From: Aeromicrobium phoceense
GTDB taxonomy: Bacteria > Actinomycetota > Actinomycetes > Propionibacteriales > Nocardioidaceae
DNA: 64,000 bases
Direction: 5' to 3'
NCBI RefSeq assembly: GCF_013868155.1
Contig: NZ_JACEOG010000001.1
Span: 806,001 to 870,000, forward strand
Under the pieces are notes generated by a model. It was not told the origin of the DNA and did no database searches. It saw only the letters and a list, made by a program, of their open reading frames with translations. Positions 40,880-48,990 of this stretch are shown here, piece after piece. The position numbers were made by a program, and so were the translations under genes. Each line of letters begins with the position of its first letter. Position 1 is the stretch's first letter.

Positions 40880-43015
40880 TCAGCCGATGACCTTCACCTT
40901 GATGACGTGCAGCTTGCCGTGCTGCGTGTAGCCGAGGTTCCACGAGCGGGTGGCGCTCGTCGTCATCGACATCGTCACGCCGAGGGCCCACGTGTTCTTG
41001 CCGGCCTTCTTGAACGGGACCGAGCCGCGGTGCGGCTTGCCCGGCGCGGGGGTGGCGTAGACGTACTTCGCCTTGGATCCGCGGACGCGAATCGTGTAGG
41101 TCTCGCCGTGACGGACCTGGAAGACGCCGTTCTTCCGCTTGGCGCCCTGGATCGTGTAGGCGGCGAGGCGGTACGAGATCCGCTTGCTGCGGACGTTGCC
41201 GGCGACGTCAGTGGCCTTCGCGGTCACGACGACCTTGCTGCCGCGACGCTGCGTGGTGACCTTGCACGTCTTCACGCCCGAGAGCGAGTCCTTGGCCGAG
41301 CACTTCGGCGTGGGGGCGTCGAAGTAGCTGTGACCGGGCTTGACGCCCTTGACGCCGACGCTCGGGGCGCTGCGATCGAGCTTGACCGAGGCGGTGACGG
41401 TGGCGACGCCGCCGTCGGCGGTGTGGATGGTGCGGGACACCCGGCTGGCGCCCTGGCGGGACACCGTGACGGGCTTCGGGCAGGCGGTGGCCAGCTCGGC
41501 GCCCTTGGTGTCGCAGGTGAACGAGACCGTGACCGGCGTGCGGTACCAGCCGCCGCGCGACTTCTGGGCCGAGCTCACGTGGCTCGTGATGGTCGGGTTC
41601 GAGCGCGAGGTCGACGCGGAGGAGGCGTTGAAGTCCGTGCTGCCGGTGTACTCGGCCGAGACGCCGTGCGCCGTGTCGGTCGGCACGGTGAAGTCGAGCT
41701 TCGCGATGCCGTCCGCGAGGGCGGCGGTGCCGACCTTCGTGCCGTCGACGCGGAACGTGACGTCACCGGTGGGGGTGCCGGCGCCCGGCGCGACCGGCGC
41801 GACGGTGGCCGAGAGCTCGGTGGGCTTCACCGAGAGCTTCGTGGTGGTGTTCGCGGCCGTGACGGTCAGCGAGGCGCTGCTCGTGGAGCCGAGGTGGTGG
41901 GCGCTCGCGGGGACGTAGGTCGCGGTGACCTGGTGCGAGCCGACGCCCGCGCCGAGCTCGGGGCTGGACGCGAGGCCGTCGGAGTCGACGGCGACCGGGG
42001 CACCGACGTCGGCGCCGTCGACCGCGAACTGGACCGAGCCGCCCGCCGCGGCGACCGTGCCCGCGATGACGTCGACAGTGGCCTGTGCGGTGGTGGTCTG
42101 GCCGGTCACGACGGCGGCGTCAGCGAGGTCGAGTGCGACCGAGCTGGCGATCGCGCTGACGGCGATGTCCTGGCTCACGGTCGGGGCGGCCGAGTAGCCC
42201 GTGGCCGCGGCCTGGTTCGCGTCGATCGTGCAGGTGCCGACGGCGTCGAACGTCACCGTGGTGCCGTCGACCGAGCAGACATCGGAGGTGGCCGACGAGA
42301 AGCTGACCGCGTTCTCGGACGCGCCGCCGGTCGCCGCGACCGTGTACGTCTGGCCCGGGTACGCGGGGCTCGGAGCGGCGGAGGTGAACGTGATGGCTTG
42401 CGCTTCATCGACCTGCACGAGACCGGAGCAGGTCTCACCGAGGCGCAAGGTGGCCTGGCGCGCCATGGGGAACCCGTTCGCCACGGCAGCGAAGTTGGGG
42501 GTGAGGGAGATGAAGTACTCGTGCCCGAACGTGTGGGCCGTCATGTCCAGGACGGTGAGGTCGTCGCGCACGTAGGTCGCGGAGAGATCCATCGTGGCCG
42601 GATCGACCGACCAGATCGCGCTCTGACGCCGCGCGACCGACGGTGAACCCGCGGCGAGGGGCTCCTGCATGCTGAGGAAGGTGTACTGCGGATCCGTCCC
42701 GGTCATCGGGTAGGCGGCCGCGGAGTCGTCCACGCCGAGCACGCTTCCGTCCCGACCCTCGATCGCCATCTGCTGCTGGGTCCCTGCCGAGACGGAGACG
42801 CGCAGTGCTCCGTCGGTGGACTGGCTGATCCCCGGGAGGTCGCCGTAGGCCTGGATCTGGGTGGACGCGCAGCCGATGATGGTGTCGCCGACGATCACCT
42901 GGACGCGTCCGGTGAACGTCTCGGGGGCCGCTTGGGCGCTGGCGGGCATGAGGGCCACAGCGGCAGCGAGGCCGACGGCCGCACTGGTCGCGACGGAGGT
43001 GACGCGTCGATACAT
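40880..43015 (-). CDS. Secreted protein with Ig-like repeats
   Basis: 711 residues. A Sec signal (VGLAAAVALMPASAQA, cleavage after AQA near residue 29) is followed by a region of about 180 residues with two Cys, then an Ig-like domain (AITFTSAAPSPAYPGQTYTV), repeated Big-3-type domains (SVQFAVDGADVGAPVAVDSD and GDVTFRVDGTKVGTAALADG are parallel units) and a Lys/Arg-rich, strand-forming C-terminus (GTYxIRVRGSKAKYVYA-like). Paired Cys in SFTCDTKGAELATACPKP suggest a disulfide. There is no LPXTG motif, so it is probably released or loosely wall-bound. Adhesin-like or matrix function is a guess from the domain type. Confidence 0.82.
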   Translation of the reverse strand: MYRRVTSVATSAAVGLAAAVALMPASAQAAPETFTGRVQVIVGDTIIGCASTQIQAYGDLPGISQSTDGALRVSVSAGTQQQMAIEGRDGSVLGVDDSAAAYPMTGTDPQYTFLSMQEPLAAGSPSVARRQSAIWSVDPATMDLSATYVRDDLTVLDMTAHTFGHEYFISLTPNFAAVANGFPMARQATLRLGETCSGLVQVDEAQAITFTSAAPSPAYPGQTYTVAATGGASENAVSFSSATSDVCSVDGTTVTFDAVGTCTIDANQAAATGYSAAPTVSQDIAVSAIASSVALDLADAAVVTGQTTTAQATVDVIAGTVAAAGGSVQFAVDGADVGAPVAVDSDGLASSPELGAGVGSHQVTATYVPASAHHLGSTSSASLTVTAANTTTKLSVKPTELSATVAPVAPGAGTPTGDVTFRVDGTKVGTAALADGIAKLDFTVPTDTAHGVSAEYTGSTDFNASSASTSRSNPTITSHVSSAQKSRGGWYRTPVTVSFTCDTKGAELATACPKPVTVSRQGASRVSRTIHTADGGVATVTASVKLDRSAPSVGVKGVKPGHSYFDAPTPKCSAKDSLSGVKTCKVTTQRRGSKVVVTAKATDVAGNVRSKRISYRLAAYTIQGAKRKNGVFQVRHGETYTIRVRGSKAKYVYATPAPGKPHRGSVPFKKAGKNTWALGVTMSMTTSATRSWNLGYTQHGKLHVIKVKVIG

Positions 43016-43156
43016 GGAGATTCGCTCTCGAGTGGGGGTACGGAGCGCTCACCCCGCGTGTGTGCGACTCTAGGTTTTCCCGCCGGCCCCAGAAGGTTGT
43101 TTACGTATCAACCGTCACAAGTGACTACGCCTCCAGTCCGGGGAGGGAAGAAACCA

Positions 43157-43170
43157 ACAGGCTTGACTGT
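43157..43170 (+). promoter_or_regulatory. Palindromic motif shared with the AtuA promoter (copy A)
   Basis: ACAGGCTTGACTGT has inverted ACAG/CTGT ends and contains a -35-like TTGACT. Thirteen bases (43158-43170) recur exactly at 56466-56478. It lies 28 nt before the TetR GTG. Confidence 0.55.
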
Positions 43171-43197
43171 AAGTGAGGGGTCGAGGATGCTGGGCCA

Positions 43198-43800
43198 GTG
43201 ACCGAAAGCCCCACGAGGACCCCGCAGCCCGAGCGCACGCGGCTCATGCGCCAGCGGCTCCTCGAGGCCACGGTCGACTCGCTGGTGGAGGTCGGCTGGG
43301 CCGGCACGTCGACGACGGTCGTGAGTCAGCGCGCCGGGGTCAGTCGCGGTGCGCAGCTGCACCACTTCCCCAGCAAGCAGGACCTCGTCGTCGCGGCCGT
43401 GGAGTACATCGCCGAGCGCCGCCGCGAGGAGCTGGCGATCGACCCGGACGAGCTGCCCGAGAGCGGGCGCACCCGGGTGGTCCTGGGCCTGCTGTCCCAC
43501 CTCGTCACCTCGCCGGCGTTCCTCGCTGCGCTGGAGCTGTGGGTCGCGGCGCGGACCGACCCCGACCTGCTGGAGAAGGTGGCGCCGTTCGAGCGCCGGC
43601 TGGGCCGCGAGACGCACGCGCGCGCCGTGGAGCTGCTGGAGGTCGACGAGTCGCGCGGCCGCAACCGCCAGCTGGTCCAGGCCACGCTCGACCTCCTGCG
43701 CGGCCTCGGCCTGGCCGCCACGCTGACCGACGACTCCGCACGCCGGGCCTCGATCCTCGACGCCTGGGCCGACACCCTCGACCGAGAACTGGAACGATGA
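43198..43800 (+). CDS. TetR-family transcriptional regulator
   Basis: 200 residues, GTG start. HTH at about residues 15-60: RQRLLEATVDSLVEVGWAGTS and VVSQRAGVSRGAQLHHFPSKQDLV, where HHFPSK replaces the common YYHFxSK. The C-terminus is helical. It overlaps the TIGR03084 gene by 4 nt (ATGA), so they form a bicistron. Regulators with this arrangement occur beside AtuA/acyl-CoA carboxylase operons in actinobacteria; here the AtuA operon is 13 kb away but shares the 13-bp motif of this promoter, so it may be the target. Confidence 0.9.
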   Translation: MTESPTRTPQPERTRLMRQRLLEATVDSLVEVGWAGTSTTVVSQRAGVSRGAQLHHFPSKQDLVVAAVEYIAERRREELAIDPDELPESGRTRVVLGLLSHLVTSPAFLAALELWVAARTDPDLLEKVAPFERRLGRETHARAVELLEVDESRGRNRQLVQATLDLLRGLGLAATLTDDSARRASILDAWADTLDRELER

Positions 43801-44588
43801 GCAAACTCGACACTGTCCTGGACGACCTCGCCGCGGAATCGCTGCAGCTGGACGGGTGGGTCGCCGGCCTGACGCCCGACCACTGGGGCACCGTCACCAC
43901 CCCCGAGGGCTGGACCGTCGCCCACCAGGTGGCGCACCTGCACTGGACCGACGTCACCTCGACGTACGCGATCAACGACAAGTCTGCGTTCGACGCCCTG
44001 ATCGTGGCGGCGCTGGAGGATCCCGAGGGCTACATCGACCAGGCCACCGACGAGCTGGCGCAGGAGCCGCCGGAGTCGCTGCTGCCGGCGTGGCGCCAGG
44101 GTCGCAGCGACCTCGTCGAGGCGCTGCAGTCGGTCCCCGACGGTAACAAGATCCCGTGGTTCGGACCGCCGATGAGTCCCGTCTCGATGGCCACCGCGCG
44201 GCTGATGGAGACGTGGGCCCACGGGCACGACGTCGCCGAGGCCCTCGGCATCGCGGTGCCGCGCACCGACCGCGCCAAGCACGTCTGCCACATCGGCGTG
44301 CGCACCTTCGCCTTCACGCACCAGATGCGCGGCGAGGAGCCGCCGGCCGTCGAGCCGCGCGTCGAGCTGACCGCGCCGTCGGGCGAGCTGTGGACGTGGG
44401 GCCCCGAGGACTCCGAGGAGCGCGTCACCGGCGACGGCTGGGACTTCGCCCTCCTCGCCACCCGGCGCCGCCACCGCTCCGACGTCGACGTCACCGCCAC
44501 CGGCCCCGCCGCCGACCACTGGCTCGACATCGTCCAGGCCTTCGCCGGCCTCCCGGGCAACGACCCCCGGCCGCTGGCCGAGCGCTGA
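43797..44588 (+). CDS. TIGR03084-family metal-binding protein (DinB/mycothiol-maleylpyruvate-isomerase-like fold)
   Basis: 263 residues. The N-terminus LDDLAAESLQLDGWVAGLTPDHW and GWTVAHQVAHLHWTD match the four-helix DinB-like fold with a His-based metal site (HQVAHLHW); METWAHGHDVAEALG supplies further His residues. The protein matches my recollection of the actinobacterial TIGR03084 family, which has no established function. In many genomes it is next to AtuA-family and acyl-CoA carboxylase genes. Coupled by ATGA to the TetR gene. It is followed by a weak GC hairpin (44592-44612) before the convergent lipoprotein gene. Confidence 0.83.
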   Translation: MSKLDTVLDDLAAESLQLDGWVAGLTPDHWGTVTTPEGWTVAHQVAHLHWTDVTSTYAINDKSAFDALIVAALEDPEGYIDQATDELAQEPPESLLPAWRQGRSDLVEALQSVPDGNKIPWFGPPMSPVSMATARLMETWAHGHDVAEALGIAVPRTDRAKHVCHIGVRTFAFTHQMRGEEPPAVEPRVELTAPSGELWTWGPEDSEERVTGDGWDFALLATRRRHRSDVDVTATGPAADHWLDIVQAFAGLPGNDPRPLAER

Positions 44589-44636
44589 AGTTTCCCCCCC
44601 ATAGTCAGGGGAAGCCCCGCTCGTTTGGCGACCTCG

Positions 44637-45338
44637 TCAGGCGGAGGCCTTCTTGACCTTCTTCACGGCGGTGCGCGCCACGGCCTCGAACTCCTGGGTT
44701 CCCGTGCCGCCGCCCAGCTGGAATGTCGCCAGCATGACCAAGGTGTGGTCGACCCGGACGATCGCCATCGGCAGGTCGATGGTCTGCCCCTCCGTGGTGG
44801 CGCGCATCGTCAGCGCCACCGTGTCGTCGCCCAGGTCAGGGAAGGGCAGGTCGGAGATCACGTAGTCGGTCCTCACGCCTCCGGCGCCGTCGATCATGGT
44901 GTAGAAGTCGCAGCCCTTCAGCGCGCTCTTGAACGACTTCATCGACTTCACCGCGTCGTCACCGCCCTTCGAGCGGATCGTCTGGGTGAGGAAGGGGCCG
45001 TACTCGCTCTTGGAGAAGGTGACCTCGGCCTCGCCGGCTGTCAGGGTGCCGTCGGTGTTGGTCAGGCCGGCCGTGAACTCCTCGCACCCGGGGTCCTCCG
45101 AGGTCGTGCGCGAATCGTCCTCGCCGCCACCCTCGAAGTCGGAGTTGAAGCTCCAGCCGTCGGGAAGGTCGTTGACGGTGAGCAGCGCCTTCTGGATCTG
45201 GACCTCCGTCAGCAGCTCGGAGGGCGCTTCCTCGACGACGGCTCCGTACTCGTCCGGGTCGACACCCGGGCCCGAGGGTCCGCACCCCGCGAGGACCAGC
45301 GCGGACGAGACGACGAGGGCGAGGACAACGGACTTCAC
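44637..45338 (-). CDS. Secreted lipoprotein of unknown function
   Basis: 233 residues from the GTG at 45338, which is preceded by TAGGCT at a 7-nt spacing (leaderless pattern); a TTG further upstream is less likely. Lipobox LVLAGCGPSG puts the lipidated Cys at about residue 18. The mature protein has a LTVNDLPDGWSFNSDF segment and paired Cys (DPGCEEF and LKGCDFYTM), reminiscent of the sensor-like extracytoplasmic domains of mycobacterial lipoproteins and PknH-type kinases. No enzyme motif is visible. It is a single-gene unit. Confidence 0.8.
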   Translation of the reverse strand: MKSVVLALVVSSALVLAGCGPSGPGVDPDEYGAVVEEAPSELLTEVQIQKALLTVNDLPDGWSFNSDFEGGGEDDSRTTSEDPGCEEFTAGLTNTDGTLTAGEAEVTFSKSEYGPFLTQTIRSKGGDDAVKSMKSFKSALKGCDFYTMIDGAGGVRTDYVISDLPFPDLGDDTVALTMRATTEGQTIDLPMAIVRVDHTLVMLATFQLGGGTGTQEFEAVARTAVKKVKKASA

Positions 45339-45390
45339 GTACGAGAGCCTAGGCAACCAGCGTCCGCTCGTTCGCGGATTGCGCCGTTCC

Positions 45391-45425
45391 GCACGAGGGC
45401 CCGACCGATGGCCGGGCCCTCGTGC
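45391..45425 (-). terminator. Hairpin terminator downstream of the secreted 217-residue protein
   Basis: GCACGAGGGCCCG and CGGGCCCTCGTGC form a perfect 13-bp stem with a 9-nt loop, 9 nt beyond the stop of the minus-strand gene at 45435. Confidence 0.75.
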
Positions 45426-45434
45426 TTCTGCGGG

Positions 45435-46088
45435 TCAGCTCCGCGAGTACTTCACCCACGGCGTGAACTTGCCCTTGTACGGCAGGTGGTCGACGCGGGC
45501 CGGCGTGAACGGCTCGTAGCCGCTGGCGTCGATGTAGCCGGACTGGATGGTCCGCACGTTGACGCGCACGTGCTTCGGGTGGAAGAGGCAGCCCTTCTTC
45601 GGCTTGACGTGGACGACGACCAGACCGTGCTCGAGGTCGTACCGCTCGCGCACCGTCTTGCCGCACGTTCCGGGGAACGGGTACGTCACCCAGCTCTTGC
45701 GGTGCTTCTTCGACCCCTTGAGCGCGCGGAAGCCGCCGTCGCCGGGGATGCCGACCTCGTCGGCGAACTCCGCGCCGGGCGACGAGGCGTTCGTGTCGAG
45801 CAGCAGACGGAACTCGCCGACGGGTGTCGACTCCGCCTCCCAGTCGACGGCCTTCATCCTCACCGTGATCCGCACGCCCTTGGCGTTGTTGACGACCTTG
45901 ACCTTGTGGAGGTCGAGTGCGCTGGAGCCGCCGCCTGCGGGATCCGGTGTGGTGGCCTCGCGCGCCTGGGCGCCCGGCGCCGCGGCGAGCAGGCCGACCA
46001 CCAGCCCGAGGGACAGCAGGAGTCCGCGGGCGCGACGGTTCCTCCCGGAGACGTGGTCGGTGTTCGTGGTGATTCGATCCCTGGGCAT
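45435..46088 (-). CDS. Secreted protein of unknown function
   Basis: 217 residues. The ATG at 46088 is chosen because GGAGAG precedes it by 5 nt; a longer open frame upstream is not supported. A twin-Arg-like or long Sec signal (RNRRARGLLLSLGLVVGLLA, ending AQA) leads to a mature beta-rich domain. A segment VRITVRMKAVDWEAESTP and later Lys-rich parts (KGSKKHRKSWVTYPFPGTC) contain two Cys that could pair. Proteins of this type recur as exported actinobacterial hypotheticals; I recognise no family function. Confidence 0.78.
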   Translation of the reverse strand: MPRDRITTNTDHVSGRNRRARGLLLSLGLVVGLLAAAPGAQAREATTPDPAGGGSSALDLHKVKVVNNAKGVRITVRMKAVDWEAESTPVGEFRLLLDTNASSPGAEFADEVGIPGDGGFRALKGSKKHRKSWVTYPFPGTCGKTVRERYDLEHGLVVVHVKPKKGCLFHPKHVRVNVRTIQSGYIDASGYEPFTPARVDHLPYKGKFTPWVKYSRS

Positions 46089-46224
46089 GGGTCTCTCCAT
46101 CTGTCGAGCCGCTGGTTCTCCAGTGGAGAGCGGCGCGCGGGCGAATCCGTACCTGGGTCGCGTGACGACTTTCGCCGCCGAGCAGGACTGGCGAGATGCT
46201 CGGCGCGTTGGCAGAGTGCCGTCC

Positions 46225-46581
46225 ATGACCACCCAGACCCGGCTCGAGGTCCTCGACCGCTATCTGGAGGGCTTTCGTCGCAGCGACCACGCGATGGTGC
46301 TCGGCTGCCTGACGGACGACGTGGTGTGGCACGTGCACGGCCTGCGCACCACGCGCGGCAGGGCTGAGTTCGACACCGAGATCGAGAACCCCGACTTCGA
46401 TGGCAGCCCGGAGCTGACCGTGAACCGGACGACCGAGGCGGGCGACGTCCTCGTGATCACCGGGACGGGAGCCGGCCGTCACCGGCAGGCCGGGCGGTTC
46501 TCCTTCGTCTTCTGTGACCTGTTCACGTTCCGCGGCGACCTCATCGCCGAGGTCGAGTCGTACGTCGTGCCGGTCGGCTGA
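46225..46581 (+). CDS. SnoaL/NTF2-like protein
   Basis: 118 residues, ATG at 46225. The start LEVLDRYLEGFRRSDHAMVLGCLTDDVVWHVHG and the end FRGDLIAEVESYVVPV outline the NTF2-like cone fold with an aromatic/acidic pocket. Family members include polyketide cyclases, isomerases and many binding proteins with no known reaction. It lies 3 nt upstream of the DUF1990 gene, so the two are cotranscribed. No ribosome-binding site is evident; the signal for initiation is not clear. Confidence 0.82.
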   Translation: MTTQTRLEVLDRYLEGFRRSDHAMVLGCLTDDVVWHVHGLRTTRGRAEFDTEIENPDFDGSPELTVNRTTEAGDVLVITGTGAGRHRQAGRFSFVFCDLFTFRGDLIAEVESYVVPVG

Positions 46582-46583
46582 GC

Positions 46584-47111
46584 ATGGTCGACGTCCTCCC
46601 CGCGAGCGAAGCGGATCGGCTGCGGGCCGCTCCGTTCACCTACTCACCCGTGGGCGCGACGCCCGCGCCGCAGCCCGGCTTCCACCACTTCACGAGGCAG
46701 CGCACGCTGACTCGGCGGGACTTCGCCGGAGCCGTCGAGGACCTCCTCGCATGGCGCGTGCAGGAGCGGTCGGGGCTCCACGTGAGGGCGTCCGACGCCC
46801 GAGCGCAGGTCGGAACGGTCGTGCAGATGACCCTGGGCCTCGGCACGGTCGGCGTGAAGATCCCCTGCCGGGTGGTCCACGTCATCGAGGAGCCCGACCG
46901 GGCGGGCTTCGCCTACGGATCCCTGCCGGGACACCCGGAGTCGGGGGAGGAGTCCTTCGTCGTGGAGCGCCGCACGGACGGATCGCTGACCTTCACGATC
47001 GCTGCCTACTCACGGCCCGCCACCCGGCTGGCGCGGCTGGGCGGGCCCCTGACGACGCTGGTCCAGACCGCGATGACGCGCCGGTACCTCCGGGCCCTCG
47101 ACCGGGTCTGA
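46584..47111 (+). CDS. DUF1990 protein
   Basis: 175 residues. The blocks FTYSPVGAT, GFHHFTRQRTL, VGTVVQMTLGLGTVGVKIPCRVVHVI and FAYGSLPGHPESGEESFVVER are diagnostic of DUF1990, a beta-barrel-like domain known from bacteria and plants with no firm biochemical role. No signal peptide. It is paired with the SnoaL-like gene 3 nt upstream. Confidence 0.87.
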   Translation: MVDVLPASEADRLRAAPFTYSPVGATPAPQPGFHHFTRQRTLTRRDFAGAVEDLLAWRVQERSGLHVRASDARAQVGTVVQMTLGLGTVGVKIPCRVVHVIEEPDRAGFAYGSLPGHPESGEESFVVERRTDGSLTFTIAAYSRPATRLARLGGPLTTLVQTAMTRRYLRALDRV

Positions 47112-47145
47112 GCCCGGCGTCCCGCGGTCGGTAGCCTGCTGGCCC

Positions 47146-47661
47146 ATGGACCCAGTGAGCGACGCGACGGCCTCCTCCTCGAGGATGCGCACGCTCCTGG
47201 TGGACGACATCGGCGCGCCGATCGAGGGGACAATCGTCAGCGCGGCGACCGTGACCGTGGCCGGCGCGCACGCCGAGCACACCTCCGGAGTCTTCCTCGC
47301 GTGGGCGGTCGTGCTCGTCGTCTACTGGCTCACCCACGTCTACCTGCACGCGCTGCGCGACCAGCTCCGCCGCCAGGCCGACCCGCTGCACCGGCGCCTC
47401 GCCCGCCACGTCGGGCTCCAGGCCGGCGTCCTGCTCGGCGGCGTGCCGGTGATCGTCGCCTACCTGCTGGCCGTCGCCCTCGGTGCCTCAGGCAGCACCG
47501 CGATCTACCTGTGCCTGATCTGGACGATCCTGCAGCTGGGCGTGGGAGTGCTGCTCGCCTCGCTGAGCGCGGGGCTGAGCGTTCGCCGCGCGTCGGTCGA
47601 GGCCTTCATGGCCGGCCTGCTGGGGTTGTTCCTGGTGGCGGCAAAGGCCCTGCTGCACTGA
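47146..47661 (+). CDS. Small integral membrane protein
   Basis: 171 residues. Four hydrophobic segments are visible: about residues 48-68 (VFLAWAVVLVVYWLTHVYLH), 92-112, 118-138 and 150-168. Polar Arg-rich loop RDQLRRQADPLHRRLARH lies between the first two, on the likely cytoplasmic side. TAGCCT lies 8 nt upstream of the ATG, suggesting a leaderless or short-leader message. I do not recognise a family; it could be a small stress or channel-like protein. Confidence 0.75.
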   Translation: MDPVSDATASSSRMRTLLVDDIGAPIEGTIVSAATVTVAGAHAEHTSGVFLAWAVVLVVYWLTHVYLHALRDQLRRQADPLHRRLARHVGLQAGVLLGGVPVIVAYLLAVALGASGSTAIYLCLIWTILQLGVGVLLASLSAGLSVRRASVEAFMAGLLGLFLVAAKALLH

Positions 47662-47668
47662 GCGCGGC

Positions 47669-48610
47669 TCAGGAGACCGGGACGAGCGCGGGCACCTTCC
47701 ACGTGCCGTCGTGGATCTCGGGGCGCGGCCGGTAGAGCCGCACGAGGAAGTTCCAGCCCTCCGGCGTGGGGATCGCGTTCGGCACGTCGGGTCCGAAGTC
47801 GCCGAAGCGCACGGTCACGGACCCGTCCTCGTTCGGCACGCCGACGATGTTGTTGATGCTGTAGGAGTCGCGGTCGTTCTGGGCGAAGAAGCCCTTCGCG
47901 TCGTAGACCGAGATCGACCAGAAGCCGTCGACGGGCACGTCGGCCATCGTGAGCTCGTACGGGCCGTCGCCGTCGGGCTGCACGCCCACGTAGGCCGCCT
48001 CGGAGGACGGCAGGCCACCCCAGCCGGCGGCCGTACCGATGAGGTGTCGGACGGGGTCGACCTCGTCGGGCCGGCCGAACGTCCGATCGAAGCTGGAGAG
48101 CCCGGCGGCGAGCTTCAGGAGCGCGTCACGGGTGGCGTCGAAGCTGGCCTTGTCGTAGTCGTCGAGCGCGAAGGGCACCGCCGAGCCGGCCTGGATCGAG
48201 AGCGTGTCCTGCAGGCGGTTGACCTCGGCGACGTCATCGGGGTCCTGCGAGTCGACGAGGATCCGGATCGCGAGCGCCGCGTAGCGGCTCCCGACCTCGT
48301 TCTGGGTGAGCCGGTGCGGGCCGGCGGCGTGCAGCACGAGCGGGACGAAGTGACCCTCGTTCACGAGCATCGCCGACAGGTAGCGCTCGCCGCAATCGGG
48401 CAGGGTGAGCACCACGTCCTGCGCGAGATCGACGACCGCGAAGCTGTAGAGCGTGTCGCGGTTGAGCCGCACCACGAGCTGGTTCTCGATGGGGGAGGGC
48501 TCCCGCACGTGCGAGAACACGTTGACCGCACCGGCCTCCGCCTGGAAGTCGTGGAACATGCGGGCGGTCTCGGCGCCGACGAAGTTGTCGGCGTTCACGT
48601 GGAGGGCCAT
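47669..48610 (-). CDS. DUF1254/DUF1214-type protein
   Basis: 313 residues. The N-terminal part (VVRLNRDTLYSFAVVDLAQDVVLTLPD) is the DUF1254-like half, and the C-terminal part (DGFWSISVYDAKGFFAQNDRDSY followed by PNAIPTPEGWNFLVRLYRPRPEI) is the DUF1214 half. Unlike the many secreted members, there is no signal peptide, so it appears cytoplasmic. Biochemical function is unknown in the family. Start ATG at 48610; the upstream minus-strand GlsB-like gene ends 15 nt before it, so the two may be cotranscribed from the leaderless promoter at 48889. Confidence 0.85.
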   Translation of the reverse strand: MALHVNADNFVGAETARMFHDFQAEAGAVNVFSHVREPSPIENQLVVRLNRDTLYSFAVVDLAQDVVLTLPDCGERYLSAMLVNEGHFVPLVLHAAGPHRLTQNEVGSRYAALAIRILVDSQDPDDVAEVNRLQDTLSIQAGSAVPFALDDYDKASFDATRDALLKLAAGLSSFDRTFGRPDEVDPVRHLIGTAAGWGGLPSSEAAYVGVQPDGDGPYELTMADVPVDGFWSISVYDAKGFFAQNDRDSYSINNIVGVPNEDGSVTVRFGDFGPDVPNAIPTPEGWNFLVRLYRPRPEIHDGTWKVPALVPVS

Positions 48611-48624
48611 GGTGGCTCCGGCGA

Positions 48625-48882
48625 TCAGGCGCGGCGCGTGGAGAGCGCGCCCCAGGCCGCGGTGACGACGATGGCGCCGAGGAAGGAGCCGATCAGTCCG
48701 CTCGCGCGGAGCTCCAGGCCGTCGCCCGCGATCAGGCTGGCGACGAGTCCGCCGAGCAGCGAGCCGATGAGGCCGGCAGCGATCGCCAGGGTCCAGTTCA
48801 CCGACTCCATGCGGCGGCCGAGCGCCATCTGGGCGAGGCCGCCGACGAGGATTCCGAACACGATGATCGCGAGGATGAGCAT
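48625..48882 (-). CDS. GlsB/YeaQ/YmgE-family membrane protein
   Basis: 85 residues, three hydrophobic segments: MLILAIIVFGILVGGLAQ, WTLAIAAGLIGSLLGGLVAS and LIGSFLGAIVVTAAWG. The Gly-rich LIGSLLGG pattern is the hallmark of the transglycosylase-associated/YeaQ family, linked to general stress in other bacteria. A TAGCCT box 6 nt upstream of the ATG indicates a leaderless message. Confidence 0.88.
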   Translation of the reverse strand: MLILAIIVFGILVGGLAQMALGRRMESVNWTLAIAAGLIGSLLGGLVASLIAGDGLELRASGLIGSFLGAIVVTAAWGALSTRRA

Positions 48883-48888
48883 GGCGCA

Positions 48889-48894
48889 AGGCTA
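48889..48894 (-). promoter_or_regulatory. -10 box of a leaderless promoter for the GlsB-like gene
   Basis: TAGCCT on the minus strand, 6 nt upstream of the ATG at 48882. Confidence 0.55.
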
Positions 48895-48978
48895 GGGCCT
48901 CCCCGGGGTCGAGGGACAGAGGGCCGTGTTCCGCGGTTCTCCGGCGCTCGACGGCTCGTCGTCGAACCCTCGCGGACC

Positions 48979-48984
48979 TACGCT
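48979..48984 (+). promoter_or_regulatory. -10 box of a leaderless promoter for the gene at 48991
   Basis: TACGCT followed by GAACGC and the ATG: TANNNT-N6-start again. Confidence 0.55.
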
Positions 48985-48990
48985 GAACGC